Origin: Bin5 sp034422415
GTDB lineage: Bacteria > Chloroflexota > Anaerolineae > Caldilineales > Caldilineaceae
Assembly (NCBI GenBank): GCA_965202955.1
Contig: OZ241871.1
Span: forward strand, 1,178,001-1,242,000
Length of the DNA stretch: 64,000 nucleotides
Direction of reading: 5' to 3'
Position 1 is the first letter of the stretch, and the number at the start of each line of letters is the position of its first letter. Position numbers and translations under genes: made by a program. A model generated the notes under the pieces. The model was not told the DNA's origin. It saw only the letters and a program-made list of their open reading frames with translations, and searched no databases. Shown piece after piece: positions 54,035 through 61,906 of the stretch.

Positions 54035-54772
54035 TTACGGCCTCCACTCACGGCCCGGCTTGGAGTCAAGCGATCCGCCCAGATCGACCAGCGCGGCGGC
54101 GATTGTCCTCAGACAGCCCGGCAGGTCGGCCGCTATGCGGCTGTCAGGTATGCGGAGGAGCGTCCAGCGTTCGGGCGGCGTTGTCTCGCGCAGGTCGGCG
54201 GGTTCATCGAGGCGGATGCCGAGGTAGCCGTTGCGGACGCGCAGGGCGATGTCGACGGGCCAATGGCCGGCCAGACGGTTGGGGAGCGGCCTGAGCCGGT
54301 TGGCGCGCAGCGCGCTCCACAGCGTCTGAAAGGGCTCGTCATCCAGTTTGAGCTCCGTCACATCCCCGGCGCTGAGAAGCCGCTCGAGCGATGTGTGGAT
54401 AAAGGTCAGCCGCTTGAACGTTTTGGCCGGAATTGGCTGGGCCAGACGAAGGAGAGGGCCGACTTCTATGCGAAAGTAGGACTCCTCGGCGCGGGCATGG
54501 TCGGCCTCGTCCGGGAGAAGGTCGGCGCGGGCGAGGATCTGATAACGGCGGATAGCCGCATAGTAGGTGACGGTGCGGGCCTCCGATTCGTCCTTGAAGG
54601 CGCCGGTCTGGTAGAAGGCGAGATAGTCGGCGCCGATGCGGCGCGGGGCCCGGCGTTGGGGGATACGATACCAGCCTTCCGATGCGGCACGGCGGAGGTC
54701 GGCCTCATTGTTGACGACGGCGACGAGAACGGTGCGGCGCAGTTTGTAAGGGTCTGAGTAGTCGCGGGACAT
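54035..54772 (-). CDS. EVE/PUA-like protein encoded with uvsE
   Basis: 245 aa. N-terminal half resembles EVE/PUA-like base-recognition folds: VAVVNNEADLRRAASEGWYR, then the aromatic-rich DYLAFYQTGAFKDESEARTVTYYA. The C-terminal half is uncharacterised. The stop of the UV endonuclease lies only 16 nt upstream, so the two are co-transcribed. A modified-base or DNA damage role is inferred from the neighbour and the fold resemblance, not shown. Confidence 0.5.
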   Translation of the reverse strand: MSRDYSDPYKLRRTVLVAVVNNEADLRRAASEGWYRIPQRRAPRRIGADYLAFYQTGAFKDESEARTVTYYAAIRRYQILARADLLPDEADHARAEESYFRIEVGPLLRLAQPIPAKTFKRLTFIHTSLERLLSAGDVTELKLDDEPFQTLWSALRANRLRPLPNRLAGHWPVDIALRVRNGYLGIRLDEPADLRETTPPERWTLLRIPDSRIAADLPGCLRTIAAALVDLGGSLDSKPGREWRP

Positions 54773-54788
54773 TTGTGACAGCTACTCT

Positions 54789-55754
54789 TCAGTGGAGGTG
54801 GCGGGCGAGGTCGGGCGCGTAGTTGCGGATCTGCTCGCGCAGGCGAAGGAGGGCGACATCCTTGGCCTTGGCTTCGAGCATGACATCGAAGGGACGGAGG
54901 CGGGCGGCAACGGCCTTCTGCAGCAGGTCGATGAACTCAAAAGGATGCAGGAAGTCGCTGTGCTGGTTCGGCAGGGGCATCTGCATGCGGGCCTCTCCGT
55001 TGCGATAGAGCGTGCGGACCGCTGTGCGCGGGCTGCTGAAATGGATTTTCGGGCGCACGTGCGCCGGCCAGGTCGCGAGGGCAACTTTGAGGCCGTCGAG
55101 CAGCGGTATCGCCTCAGGATTGTGGCAACGATGGTGGAGCGTATCCAGCACGACGGGGATGCCGGTGCGGCGATGCGCCCAGAGCACATCGAGCAGGCTG
55201 AACCGGCGGTCACCGTTTTCAAGGACGAGCCGGCGCCGCACCGGATCGGGTAGCAGATTGGCGGCGCGCGCAAAGCGGTCGAGCGCGGCGGGCACGTCGG
55301 CGTGTCCTCCGCCGACGTGGATGACGACAACGCTGGATTCGTCCAGCCCCATGCCGTCGAGCAACGCGGCCGCCGCCGCCAGTTCGCGGCTGGAGCGGCC
55401 CACAATGACAGGATCCGGGTGGCTGATCTGGACGAAGAAACCGGGATGCAGGGTCAGGCGGATGCGCTGCTCTCTCGCCATGTCGCCAACGGCGGCCAGC
55501 TCGGTCGAACATTCGTCAAGTTGCGTGTGGAAGGCCGGCAGGTCGGGATGCGTCAGATAAGGGGCAAGTTGCCCGGCCATGCGATAGAAACGGATCTGCC
55601 TGCTCTCCAGATAGAGAAAAATATCGCGCAGGTAGGCGAGGCTGACGCTCAAATGCGGCGCGTTCTGCCAGCGACGGCTGTCGTGCGAGCGCAGGCCGGC
55701 CGCGCCGAGCACCTTGACGGGAAATCCCAAACGGATGCACGTCTGCATCGACAT
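54789..55754 (-). CDS. uvsE: UV damage endonuclease UvsE/UvdE
   Basis: 321 aa from MSMQTCIRLGFPVKVLGAAG; a GTG 15 codons earlier is in frame (335 aa) and cannot be excluded. TIM-barrel nuclease that nicks 5' to UV photoproducts, an alternative to UvrABC. Motifs include RQIRFYRMAGQLAPYLTHP, RLTLHPGFFVQISHPDP (His), VLENGDRR (Glu), LDTLHHRCHNPE (His, Asp) and PKIHFSS. The EVE-like gene follows. Together with uvrC the cell has two photoproduct-incising routes in this window. Confidence 0.9.
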   Translation of the reverse strand: MSMQTCIRLGFPVKVLGAAGLRSHDSRRWQNAPHLSVSLAYLRDIFLYLESRQIRFYRMAGQLAPYLTHPDLPAFHTQLDECSTELAAVGDMAREQRIRLTLHPGFFVQISHPDPVIVGRSSRELAAAAALLDGMGLDESSVVVIHVGGGHADVPAALDRFARAANLLPDPVRRRLVLENGDRRFSLLDVLWAHRRTGIPVVLDTLHHRCHNPEAIPLLDGLKVALATWPAHVRPKIHFSSPRTAVRTLYRNGEARMQMPLPNQHSDFLHPFEFIDLLQKAVAARLRPFDVMLEAKAKDVALLRLREQIRNYAPDLARHLH

Positions 55755-55799
55755 GGGGGATAGGCGATCTATCGGTTGGAGAGTGTTCAAAACGCGCAC

Positions 55800-56338
55800 G
55801 CGCAGATTGAGCGCGAAGGCGTGCGCCTTGGCAAGGCAGGAACGATACGGTTCTCGATGGAGTCCATGGTGCGGTTGCTCGGGTGATTGAAGAGGCGCTT
55901 ACGTCGCGCCCCGCGCCGGTGACGCGTCAGAGTTCATGCCATCTGTAATGATGAAAGATTACCATAGCAGTCGTTTGCCAGGCAATATCCCCGGCGGAAC
56001 TCGGTTTCCTCCGGACTCTGCTACAGGCCAGATTCCTGTTCTTTGCGTCTTTTTGACAGAAAAATCGGCTGTAATGTACTCTATATTTGTATCCGGTTGA
56101 ACAGTCTTGTATCAGGACCGGATAGCCGGCGCGATCGGTGTAGCCGAGGAATTATGTGAATCCCGCGTACCCCCACCTGACTTTGCTGCGAGCTTCGATT
56201 GTCCCGTTCTCAAAAGATGAAGAGCCGGATCAGTTCACACGACAGCTGTGACAGGACTCGTGCTGGTTGCCATTCGACCTACCATCCACCGACAGAGGCG
56301 CGAGAGCAGGCTCGTGCAGGGGTTGAGGAACCAAAGAC
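55800..56338. other. 539-nt intergenic region
   Basis: No gene recognised. Contains a TTGACA (56053-56058) with a weak TACTCT (56077-56082) 18 nt downstream that could be the promoter of the secreted protein at 56339, ~250 nt away. The region 56084-56338 shows no ORF worth reporting and no Shine-Dalgarno except near 56325. Confidence 0.5.
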
Positions 56339-57763
56339 ATGCAACGTACACCGCTTTGGAACATAACGGTCGCGGCGATCATTTTGCTGTTGACAGCGCC
56401 CGGGGTTGCGTTGGCCCAGGCGCCGGCGGCCAGTACGGAGCCGGCATTCGAATCACACGCCGACGGGATGCTGCTAGCGGGAGGCGCGACGCATTCGCTG
56501 GCCCGATTCGCCAGGTCGTTGCCTGCCGCGGCGACGCCTGCGACGGTCCCGCCGGGCTGGAAAACCCTGGTGGACAGATCACTGGGGTATTCATTGTCGG
56601 TCCCCGCGGACTGGCTGACACTGGACCTGCAGGGGGCTGACCTGGAGCAGATGGCGGGCGTTTTGGGTGGCGAAGCCGCTACACGGTCGTTGCGGCGCTA
56701 CGCGGCTACGCCGGCAGGGGAAAATCTCGGCGTCTTTGCGATCGAACCGGACGCACGTGAACTCTACGCCCGCCCGCCGTTCCCAACATTTCTGCATGTA
56801 TCGGTCGCACCGCTGGCGGACGATGTCAGCGATGAGGAATGGGTTGCGCTTGTGGAGAGATCGGTTGCAGCGTTGGGGAAGGTCCGGATGAATAGTATCG
56901 AACTTGGGACTCTCAACGAACTGCCGGCGGTGAGGGCGACCGCAGTCTTCGAAATGAGCAGCCAGCTCAGTGTCCTGAACGCACATCTTGACCTGACAAT
57001 AGTACGCGCGAACGGTAGGGCATATACGCTGACGATCGCGACCCGGCTCAGCAACGTCATTGCCAAGCAGAAAACGACTGACCAGATCGTGGGCACATTC
57101 CAGCCTTCATTGACCGCGCAGGCGGGCGAACGTTCCCAGGCGCAAACAACGGCCAGCGACTGGGACGCGGCGCAGACGGATAGTGCGCTTTCGGCCATCC
57201 CGCGATTCTGGAAGCCGCTGGTAGACCGGAGGCTAGGCTACTCGTTGGAGGTACCGTTCAACTGGCTGACCTTCGACCTGCAGTCCGGTGACCTGGAGCG
57301 ACTGGCGGGCTTGTTGGGCGGCGAAGAAACGGTGCAGCAGCTGCGTGACTATCTGGCCACGCCGGCGGGCGAGAATCTTGGTGTGGTGGCGGTCGAACAG
57401 GATCCGGAAGCGTTATACGAGCAGCCGTTCTTCCCGATGTTTCTGAACGTATCGGTAACGCCCTTGGCGGAAGAGGTAAACGACGAGGAATGGGTTGCGC
57501 TTGTTGAGGCGTCGATCGCGGCGTTGGGCCAGGCGCAGGTCGAAAGCATTGCGCTTGGCACGCGCAACGGGCTGCCGGTCGTCAGAGCAAAGGCCAGGGT
57601 CGCGCTTGGCGGGCCGGTCAATGGACTGGCCGCTCACATTGACCTGACAGTTGTGCGCGCCAGTGGGACGGCTTACACGCTGACAGTTGCGACGCGTCCG
57701 AGTGCCGTCGGGGCCAAACATCTATTGATCGAACAGATCGTCGACTCGTTCAGAACTGAGTAA
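56339..57763 (+). CDS. Secreted protein with two tandem homologous domains
   Basis: 474 aa. Signal peptide 1-26 (LLLTAPGVALAQA). Residues ~74-256 and ~291-473 are copies of one another: each opens with [F/G]WK-LVDR-LGYSL-VP--WL, followed by DLE-(M/L)AGLLGGE, LATPAGENLGV-AVE, FLNVSVTPLAEEVNDEEWVALVE, and a closing IVR-(A/S)G-AYTL-(I/V)ATR-S. The domain looks like a PsbP-like/DUF1795-type fold. A linker of ~35 residues joins the copies. No enzymatic signature. Probably an exported binding protein; the duplication is the notable feature. Confidence 0.8.
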   Translation: MQRTPLWNITVAAIILLLTAPGVALAQAPAASTEPAFESHADGMLLAGGATHSLARFARSLPAAATPATVPPGWKTLVDRSLGYSLSVPADWLTLDLQGADLEQMAGVLGGEAATRSLRRYAATPAGENLGVFAIEPDARELYARPPFPTFLHVSVAPLADDVSDEEWVALVERSVAALGKVRMNSIELGTLNELPAVRATAVFEMSSQLSVLNAHLDLTIVRANGRAYTLTIATRLSNVIAKQKTTDQIVGTFQPSLTAQAGERSQAQTTASDWDAAQTDSALSAIPRFWKPLVDRRLGYSLEVPFNWLTFDLQSGDLERLAGLLGGEETVQQLRDYLATPAGENLGVVAVEQDPEALYEQPFFPMFLNVSVTPLAEEVNDEEWVALVEASIAALGQAQVESIALGTRNGLPVVRAKARVALGGPVNGLAAHIDLTVVRASGTAYTLTVATRPSAVGAKHLLIEQIVDSFRTE

Positions 57764-57797
57764 GAAAAGGACTGCAAGGGACGAAAGCCCATCAAGG

Positions 57798-57809
57798 TTC
57801 TGATCAGAA
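57798..57809. repeat. 12-bp perfect palindrome upstream of the LRR gene
   Basis: TTCTGATCAGAA, 54 nt before the LRR start codon and 34 nt after the previous stop. Possible operator, but no regulator is known and a 12-bp palindrome can arise by chance. Confidence 0.3.
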
Positions 57810-57863
57810 TTCGGTGAACATTCGCTGAAATAGCAGTTCACTTTGTGAGGAGGAGACCCTAGC

Positions 57864-60176
57864 ATGAGACGGAGACGCTCCATCGCCTGGCTTTGCTATC
57901 GAGGCGCACTGTTCGCCATTGCATTCGCGGTCGCTTTTGCCCAGCCTGCTGCCGGGACGGCGATAAACGCGCAGGAAAGCGACGAGGCCGGCGAGAACGG
58001 GGATCGGGACGCGCTGACCGCGTTGTTCGAGGCGACAGGCGGCCAGGACTGGGTCAACAATCAGAATTGGCTGAGCGACAAGCAACTCAGAACATGGTAC
58101 GGTGTCACCACCGACGAGAGCGGAAGGGTTACGGGGCTGAGCCTGCGGGGAAACAAGCTGAGCGGCGAGATTCCGCCTGAACTGGGCGCGCTCTCGGAGT
58201 TGGAACGACTGGTGATCGACGACAACCAGTTGAGCGGTGAAATTCCGGCGGAGCTGGGCAATCTCGGCAATTTGCTGTGGCTGGACCTCGACAGGAACCT
58301 GTTGAGCGGGCCGATCCCTCCGGCGCTGGGCGGCCTGTCAGTGCTGGAACGGCTGGACCTCTCGGGGAACCAGTTGAGCGGGCCAATTCCGGCCGAAATT
58401 GGGAGTCTCGCAAAACTGCGTACGCTCTACTTCGATGAGAACCAGCTGAGCGGGCCGATTCCGCCCGAACTGGGGAGCCTAGTCCAATTGCGGACGATGT
58501 TCATGGAAGAGAACCAGTTGAGCGGGCCGGTCCCGCCCGAACTGGGCAATCTCGCGCAGCTGCGGGCGCTGTCGCTCGAGGAGAATGAGCTGAGCGGACC
58601 GATCCCGCCGGAGATCGGCGACCTGGCGCAACTGCGCTCACTCAATCTGTCTGAAAGCGGCTTAAGCGGAGAGATCCCGGCGGCGTTGGGAAACCTTTCC
58701 GAGTTGCGCTGGCTTTACCTGGACGAAAGTGAACTGAGCGGGCCGATCCCGCCGGCGTTGGGCAACATCACACAGTTGCGCTCGCTGTTGCTGAGCAATA
58801 ACAACCTGAGCGGGTCGATCCCGCCGGCGCTGGGAAATCTTGTCCAGTTGCAGAGTCTGCATTTGGATGGAAACGATTTGAGCGGGGAGGTTCCGGCCGA
58901 ACTCGGCAACATCACTGGGCTTCGGGAGTGGCAGATCGGGGGAAATCAGCTCACGGGCTGCCTTCCGGTGAGCTGGCGCAGCGTCGCATCGATCGACAGC
59001 GACGGCGCAGGTCTTCCCTTTTGCGCTTCGCCGGCGACTCAGGATCCGGTCGTGCAGTCCACGTTTGGCTTGAGCGGCGATCTGCTTCTCGCCCTGTACC
59101 AAGTTGCCCTGCGCAGTTTCAGGCACCAGGCCCTGCAGGACCTTGACCGGCCCGCGCTCACCTCGCTGTACAATGCGATGGGCGGCGACGGCTGGGTCAA
59201 TGATGAAAATTGGCTGAGCGACAAGCCTCTGGGGACTTGGTACGGCGTCACAACCGATATTCACGGGCGCGTCGTCCAGCTGGACCTGCGCGGGAACCAG
59301 CTGAGCGGTTCAATTCCGACTTCAATCGGACAGCTCACGAATCTGGACAGGCTGGTTATTGACGACAACCAGATAACCGGCTCGATTCCGCCGGACATCG
59401 GCTACCTTACCCACCTGCGAACGCTGGACCTGGACACAAACCAGTTGACCGGTCCGATCCCGCCGGAGTTGGGCTTTCTTATAAAGTTGGAGCGGCTGGA
59501 CCTTTCGGGAAATCAACTGAGTGGGCCGATTCCGGCCCAACTGGGCAATCTGATCGCGTTGCGCACCCTCTTTCTGGATGGGAACCGGCTGAGCGGCCCG
59601 ATCCCGGCGGAGCTGGGCAATCTGACCGAACTGCGCACCCTTTACCTTGAAGAGAACCGGCTGAGCGGTTCGATCCCACCGGAGCTGGGCAACCTCGTCC
59701 AGGTAAGTCTGATCTCGCTTGAAGAGAACCGGCTGAGCGGTTCGATCCCACCGGAGCTGGGCAAACTGGCCGAGGTGCGGACGCTGATGCTTGATGAGAA
59801 CGAGCTGAGCGGCCCGATTCCGCCGGAGCTTGGAGATCTGGCACAAGTTCAGGTGCTGTACCTGGACGAGAACGAGCTTAGCGGTCCGATCCCGGCGGAG
59901 CTGGGCAACCTGACGCAGCTGAGTACGCTGTTTCTGCAGGAGAATGCGCTGAGCGGGGAGATTCCGGCAGAGCTGGGCAACCTGGGCAATCTGAAATGGC
60001 TGTATCTGGACGACAACGAGCTGAGCGGCGAGATCCCGGTGGAACTGGCCGGCCTCGCCCAACTGCAGGGGGTCAGCCTGGAAGGAAACTTGCTGAGCGG
60101 CTGCCTGCCGGTGGCCTGGAGCAGGGTTGCCCACAACGATCTTGACGAGGTTGGTCTGCCCTTCTGCGCCGAGTAG
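57864..60176 (+). CDS. Secreted double leucine-rich-repeat protein
   Basis: 770 aa. Signal peptide about 1-30. Two solenoids of 24-residue plant-type repeats (LSGxIPxxLGxLxxLxxLxLxxN), 11 repeats each, so the copies share the same repeat number. Each is preceded by an N-cap of the type DRALLTALF/DWVN-NWLSD--TWYGVTTD and followed by a C-cap ending GCLPVSW ... GLPFCA. The cysteine-containing C-caps mark both ends. A ~40-residue linker (QSTFGLSGDLLLALYQ...) joins the two. No membrane anchor or sortase signal is seen, so it is probably secreted. AGGAGG is present before the ATG. Function unknown; protein- or glycan-binding is likely. Confidence 0.9.
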   Translation: MRRRRSIAWLCYRGALFAIAFAVAFAQPAAGTAINAQESDEAGENGDRDALTALFEATGGQDWVNNQNWLSDKQLRTWYGVTTDESGRVTGLSLRGNKLSGEIPPELGALSELERLVIDDNQLSGEIPAELGNLGNLLWLDLDRNLLSGPIPPALGGLSVLERLDLSGNQLSGPIPAEIGSLAKLRTLYFDENQLSGPIPPELGSLVQLRTMFMEENQLSGPVPPELGNLAQLRALSLEENELSGPIPPEIGDLAQLRSLNLSESGLSGEIPAALGNLSELRWLYLDESELSGPIPPALGNITQLRSLLLSNNNLSGSIPPALGNLVQLQSLHLDGNDLSGEVPAELGNITGLREWQIGGNQLTGCLPVSWRSVASIDSDGAGLPFCASPATQDPVVQSTFGLSGDLLLALYQVALRSFRHQALQDLDRPALTSLYNAMGGDGWVNDENWLSDKPLGTWYGVTTDIHGRVVQLDLRGNQLSGSIPTSIGQLTNLDRLVIDDNQITGSIPPDIGYLTHLRTLDLDTNQLTGPIPPELGFLIKLERLDLSGNQLSGPIPAQLGNLIALRTLFLDGNRLSGPIPAELGNLTELRTLYLEENRLSGSIPPELGNLVQVSLISLEENRLSGSIPPELGKLAEVRTLMLDENELSGPIPPELGDLAQVQVLYLDENELSGPIPAELGNLTQLSTLFLQENALSGEIPAELGNLGNLKWLYLDDNELSGEIPVELAGLAQLQGVSLEGNLLSGCLPVAWSRVAHNDLDEVGLPFCAE
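59646..59764 (+). repeat. Recent LRR unit duplication (47-bp identical direct repeat)
   Basis: 47 identical bases at 59646-59692 recur at 59718-59764, exactly 72 bp apart, i.e. one LRR unit. Other repeats in this gene have diverged at the DNA level, so this unit was probably duplicated recently (slippage or unequal exchange). Confidence 0.85.
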
Positions 60177-60212
60177 GGGGCTATCGAACGGGAGCGAATT
60201 CCGAACAAAATA

Positions 60213-60250
60213 GAGGCGGGCGGCGTCGACATTGCCGCTCGCCTCTTTTC
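60213..60250 (+). terminator. Intrinsic terminator downstream of the LRR gene
   Basis: 12-bp stem GAGGCGGGCGGC / GCCGCTCGCCTC (one G-U pair) with a 9-nt loop, followed by TTTTCTT on the plus strand. The minus strand side is also T-rich (TATTTTGTT), so it probably also terminates the convergent DedA gene whose stop is 18 nt away. Confidence 0.85.
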
Positions 60251-60267
60251 TTGCGGATGTGCGGTGC

Positions 60268-61017
60268 TCAGAGTTCGGTTGGCTCGCGTTCGGCTTGTGG
60301 CACGGGCGAACGCGAGGAAGCGCCGTTGGCGGAGGCGCTGCCATTGGTATAAAGGGTCGGAACCGGCGTGATGACGGGCGCAGATTCAGGCATAGAGGGG
60401 GTTTTTCGGAAGCGGCCAGATTTGAGGCGGCGGGCTGCGACCAGGACGAGGACCAGCAGAGCGGGGGCTCCGACCAAGGGCAGATAATGGAGGCCCAACT
60501 CAACCTTGCGCACGACTTCGCTCGCCTGGTAACCGATGAAGACGAGCACCACCACCCAGATCAGTTGGCCGAGAAAGACAATCGGGAACCAGCGGCGGAA
60601 CGGCACGCGAGCCAGACCGGCGGCGATAAGCGTGGGGGTGGCGAGCACGGCGACGAACTTGGCGAAGAAGATGAGCTTGGGCGCGTGCAGCTGCATTTCG
60701 GTCTGGAGCTGCTCCACGTGATGGCGGCGGAGACCGAGCCAGCGTCCATAGCGCAGGATGCGCTCCTCGGCGTGCATATAGCCAAGCGTGTACCAGAACG
60801 TATCGGCGATGACGCTGCCAACGAGAGCGCAGAGCATGACCAGGGGCAGGCGCATGTATCCGAGCGAGGCGGCGACGGCTGCCAGAAGCGTGACGACCGG
60901 CCCTTCGATGATAACGAAAAGGACAAGCAAAGGGTAGCTCCAGACGCCCCACTCCTGGAGGCCCTGGCTGCGCAGAAAATCCATAATCGTAGTGAGCAGA
61001 TCGGCAATTGTGTTCAT
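60268..61017 (-). CDS. DedA/VTT-domain membrane protein
   Basis: 249 aa. Four or five transmembrane helices with the DedA/SNARE-associated signature (VIIEGPVVTLLAAVAASLGYM; ALVGSVIADTFWYTLGYMHAE; LHAPKLIFFAKFVAVLATPTLIAAGLARV). DedA proteins act in lipid scrambling/polyprenyl lipid transport and antibiotic tolerance. The C-terminal ~50 residues are a disordered, proline/serine-rich tail. Its start touches the stop of the DUF2071 gene, so the two are probably co-transcribed. Confidence 0.9.
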   Translation of the reverse strand: MNTIADLLTTIMDFLRSQGLQEWGVWSYPLLVLFVIIEGPVVTLLAAVAASLGYMRLPLVMLCALVGSVIADTFWYTLGYMHAEERILRYGRWLGLRRHHVEQLQTEMQLHAPKLIFFAKFVAVLATPTLIAAGLARVPFRRWFPIVFLGQLIWVVVLVFIGYQASEVVRKVELGLHYLPLVGAPALLVLVLVAARRLKSGRFRKTPSMPESAPVITPVPTLYTNGSASANGASSRSPVPQAEREPTEL

Positions 61018-61848
61018 CTATCCATCGTCCGCACTGTTTTCATTGACTTCTCCAATCCACCAGGTCAGTACATCGAGCTGCCGGGCAAAATGGAGCAGAG
61101 GCGCCGTGTCCGGCAACAGTATGCGATGCGCCTGGGCGACCCAATTGCGCTCGAACGCGGCCGCCGCGGGCTGGAGCGGCCAGGGCGTATGGTGGATCTC
61201 AGCGCAATGGATCTGCCCGCGCCTGTCGACGCTGTACAGACAGTAGCGCTCGACCAGCCAGTGCTCAAGCGAGCCGGGGGCCGCGTGATAGACCGGACCC
61301 GTCGGGCGATAGACGGCTTGGAAGTCGGCGTCCGGCGCGCCTGCATGGCTGCGGCTGCTGCGAAATCGAATGCCCTCATCAATACGGCGACAGTTCATCT
61401 GCGCCCGAAAATAGGGCAGATGATAGAATCTGCGGGCGATTGCGACGGCCAAGGGGTTGCCCGCGTCGAGACTGAAGAAAAGTACCCCTGGACGTGGATC
61501 TTCAACGCTACTCCTCTTTACGTAGGTGCGCACATTTAGTTCCGGGAAAGCGGAAAACCAGGGCAATTCCGGCAGGAAGCGGGGGCGGACGCCGCACATG
61601 CGGAAGGGGACGACCGAGACCCAGGCGTCTCCGGCGTAGGTATCCAGCGCCAGGCCAGGGGGCAGCAGTTCAGCGACGCGGCCAGCGGGAACCGGCCAGT
61701 GCGCGAAGAGCAGGTCCTGCCAGGACTGGAAGATCAGCCACGGACGATCGGGTAGAGGCCAGGGGCGATGCTCCTGGCTGGCAAGGATGTCGGCGGGGTT
61801 GGCGAAGCTGCCGCGCGGCCAAAGCGCGGCAGACGAAAGTCTGTTCAT
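61018..61848 (-). CDS. DUF2071 (YqjF-like) protein
   Basis: 276 aa from MNRLSSAALWPRGSFANPAD, with GGAAAG upstream; the frame is open further but only as shadow. Motifs of the DUF2071/YqjF family: LIFQSWQDLLFAHWPVPAGRVAELLPPGL, WVSVVPFRMCGVRP and ELNVRTYVK. Conserved but uncharacterised family; no enzymatic residues known. Overlaps the DedA start by adjacency. Confidence 0.82.
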   Translation of the reverse strand: MNRLSSAALWPRGSFANPADILASQEHRPWPLPDRPWLIFQSWQDLLFAHWPVPAGRVAELLPPGLALDTYAGDAWVSVVPFRMCGVRPRFLPELPWFSAFPELNVRTYVKRSSVEDPRPGVLFFSLDAGNPLAVAIARRFYHLPYFRAQMNCRRIDEGIRFRSSRSHAGAPDADFQAVYRPTGPVYHAAPGSLEHWLVERYCLYSVDRRGQIHCAEIHHTPWPLQPAAAAFERNWVAQAHRILLPDTAPLLHFARQLDVLTWWIGEVNENSADDG

Positions 61849-61906
61849 CGGTTCTTTCCAGGGGATAACAACTGAATCGAGGCAAAGCGGCCCGGTGCGC
61901 CGCGTC

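Noticed and set aside
57864..60176. Periodic 72-bp DNA repeats that could be mistaken for a CRISPR array
   Set aside because: The repeats are in frame and encode LRR units with no spacer-like unique sequences; no cas gene is present.
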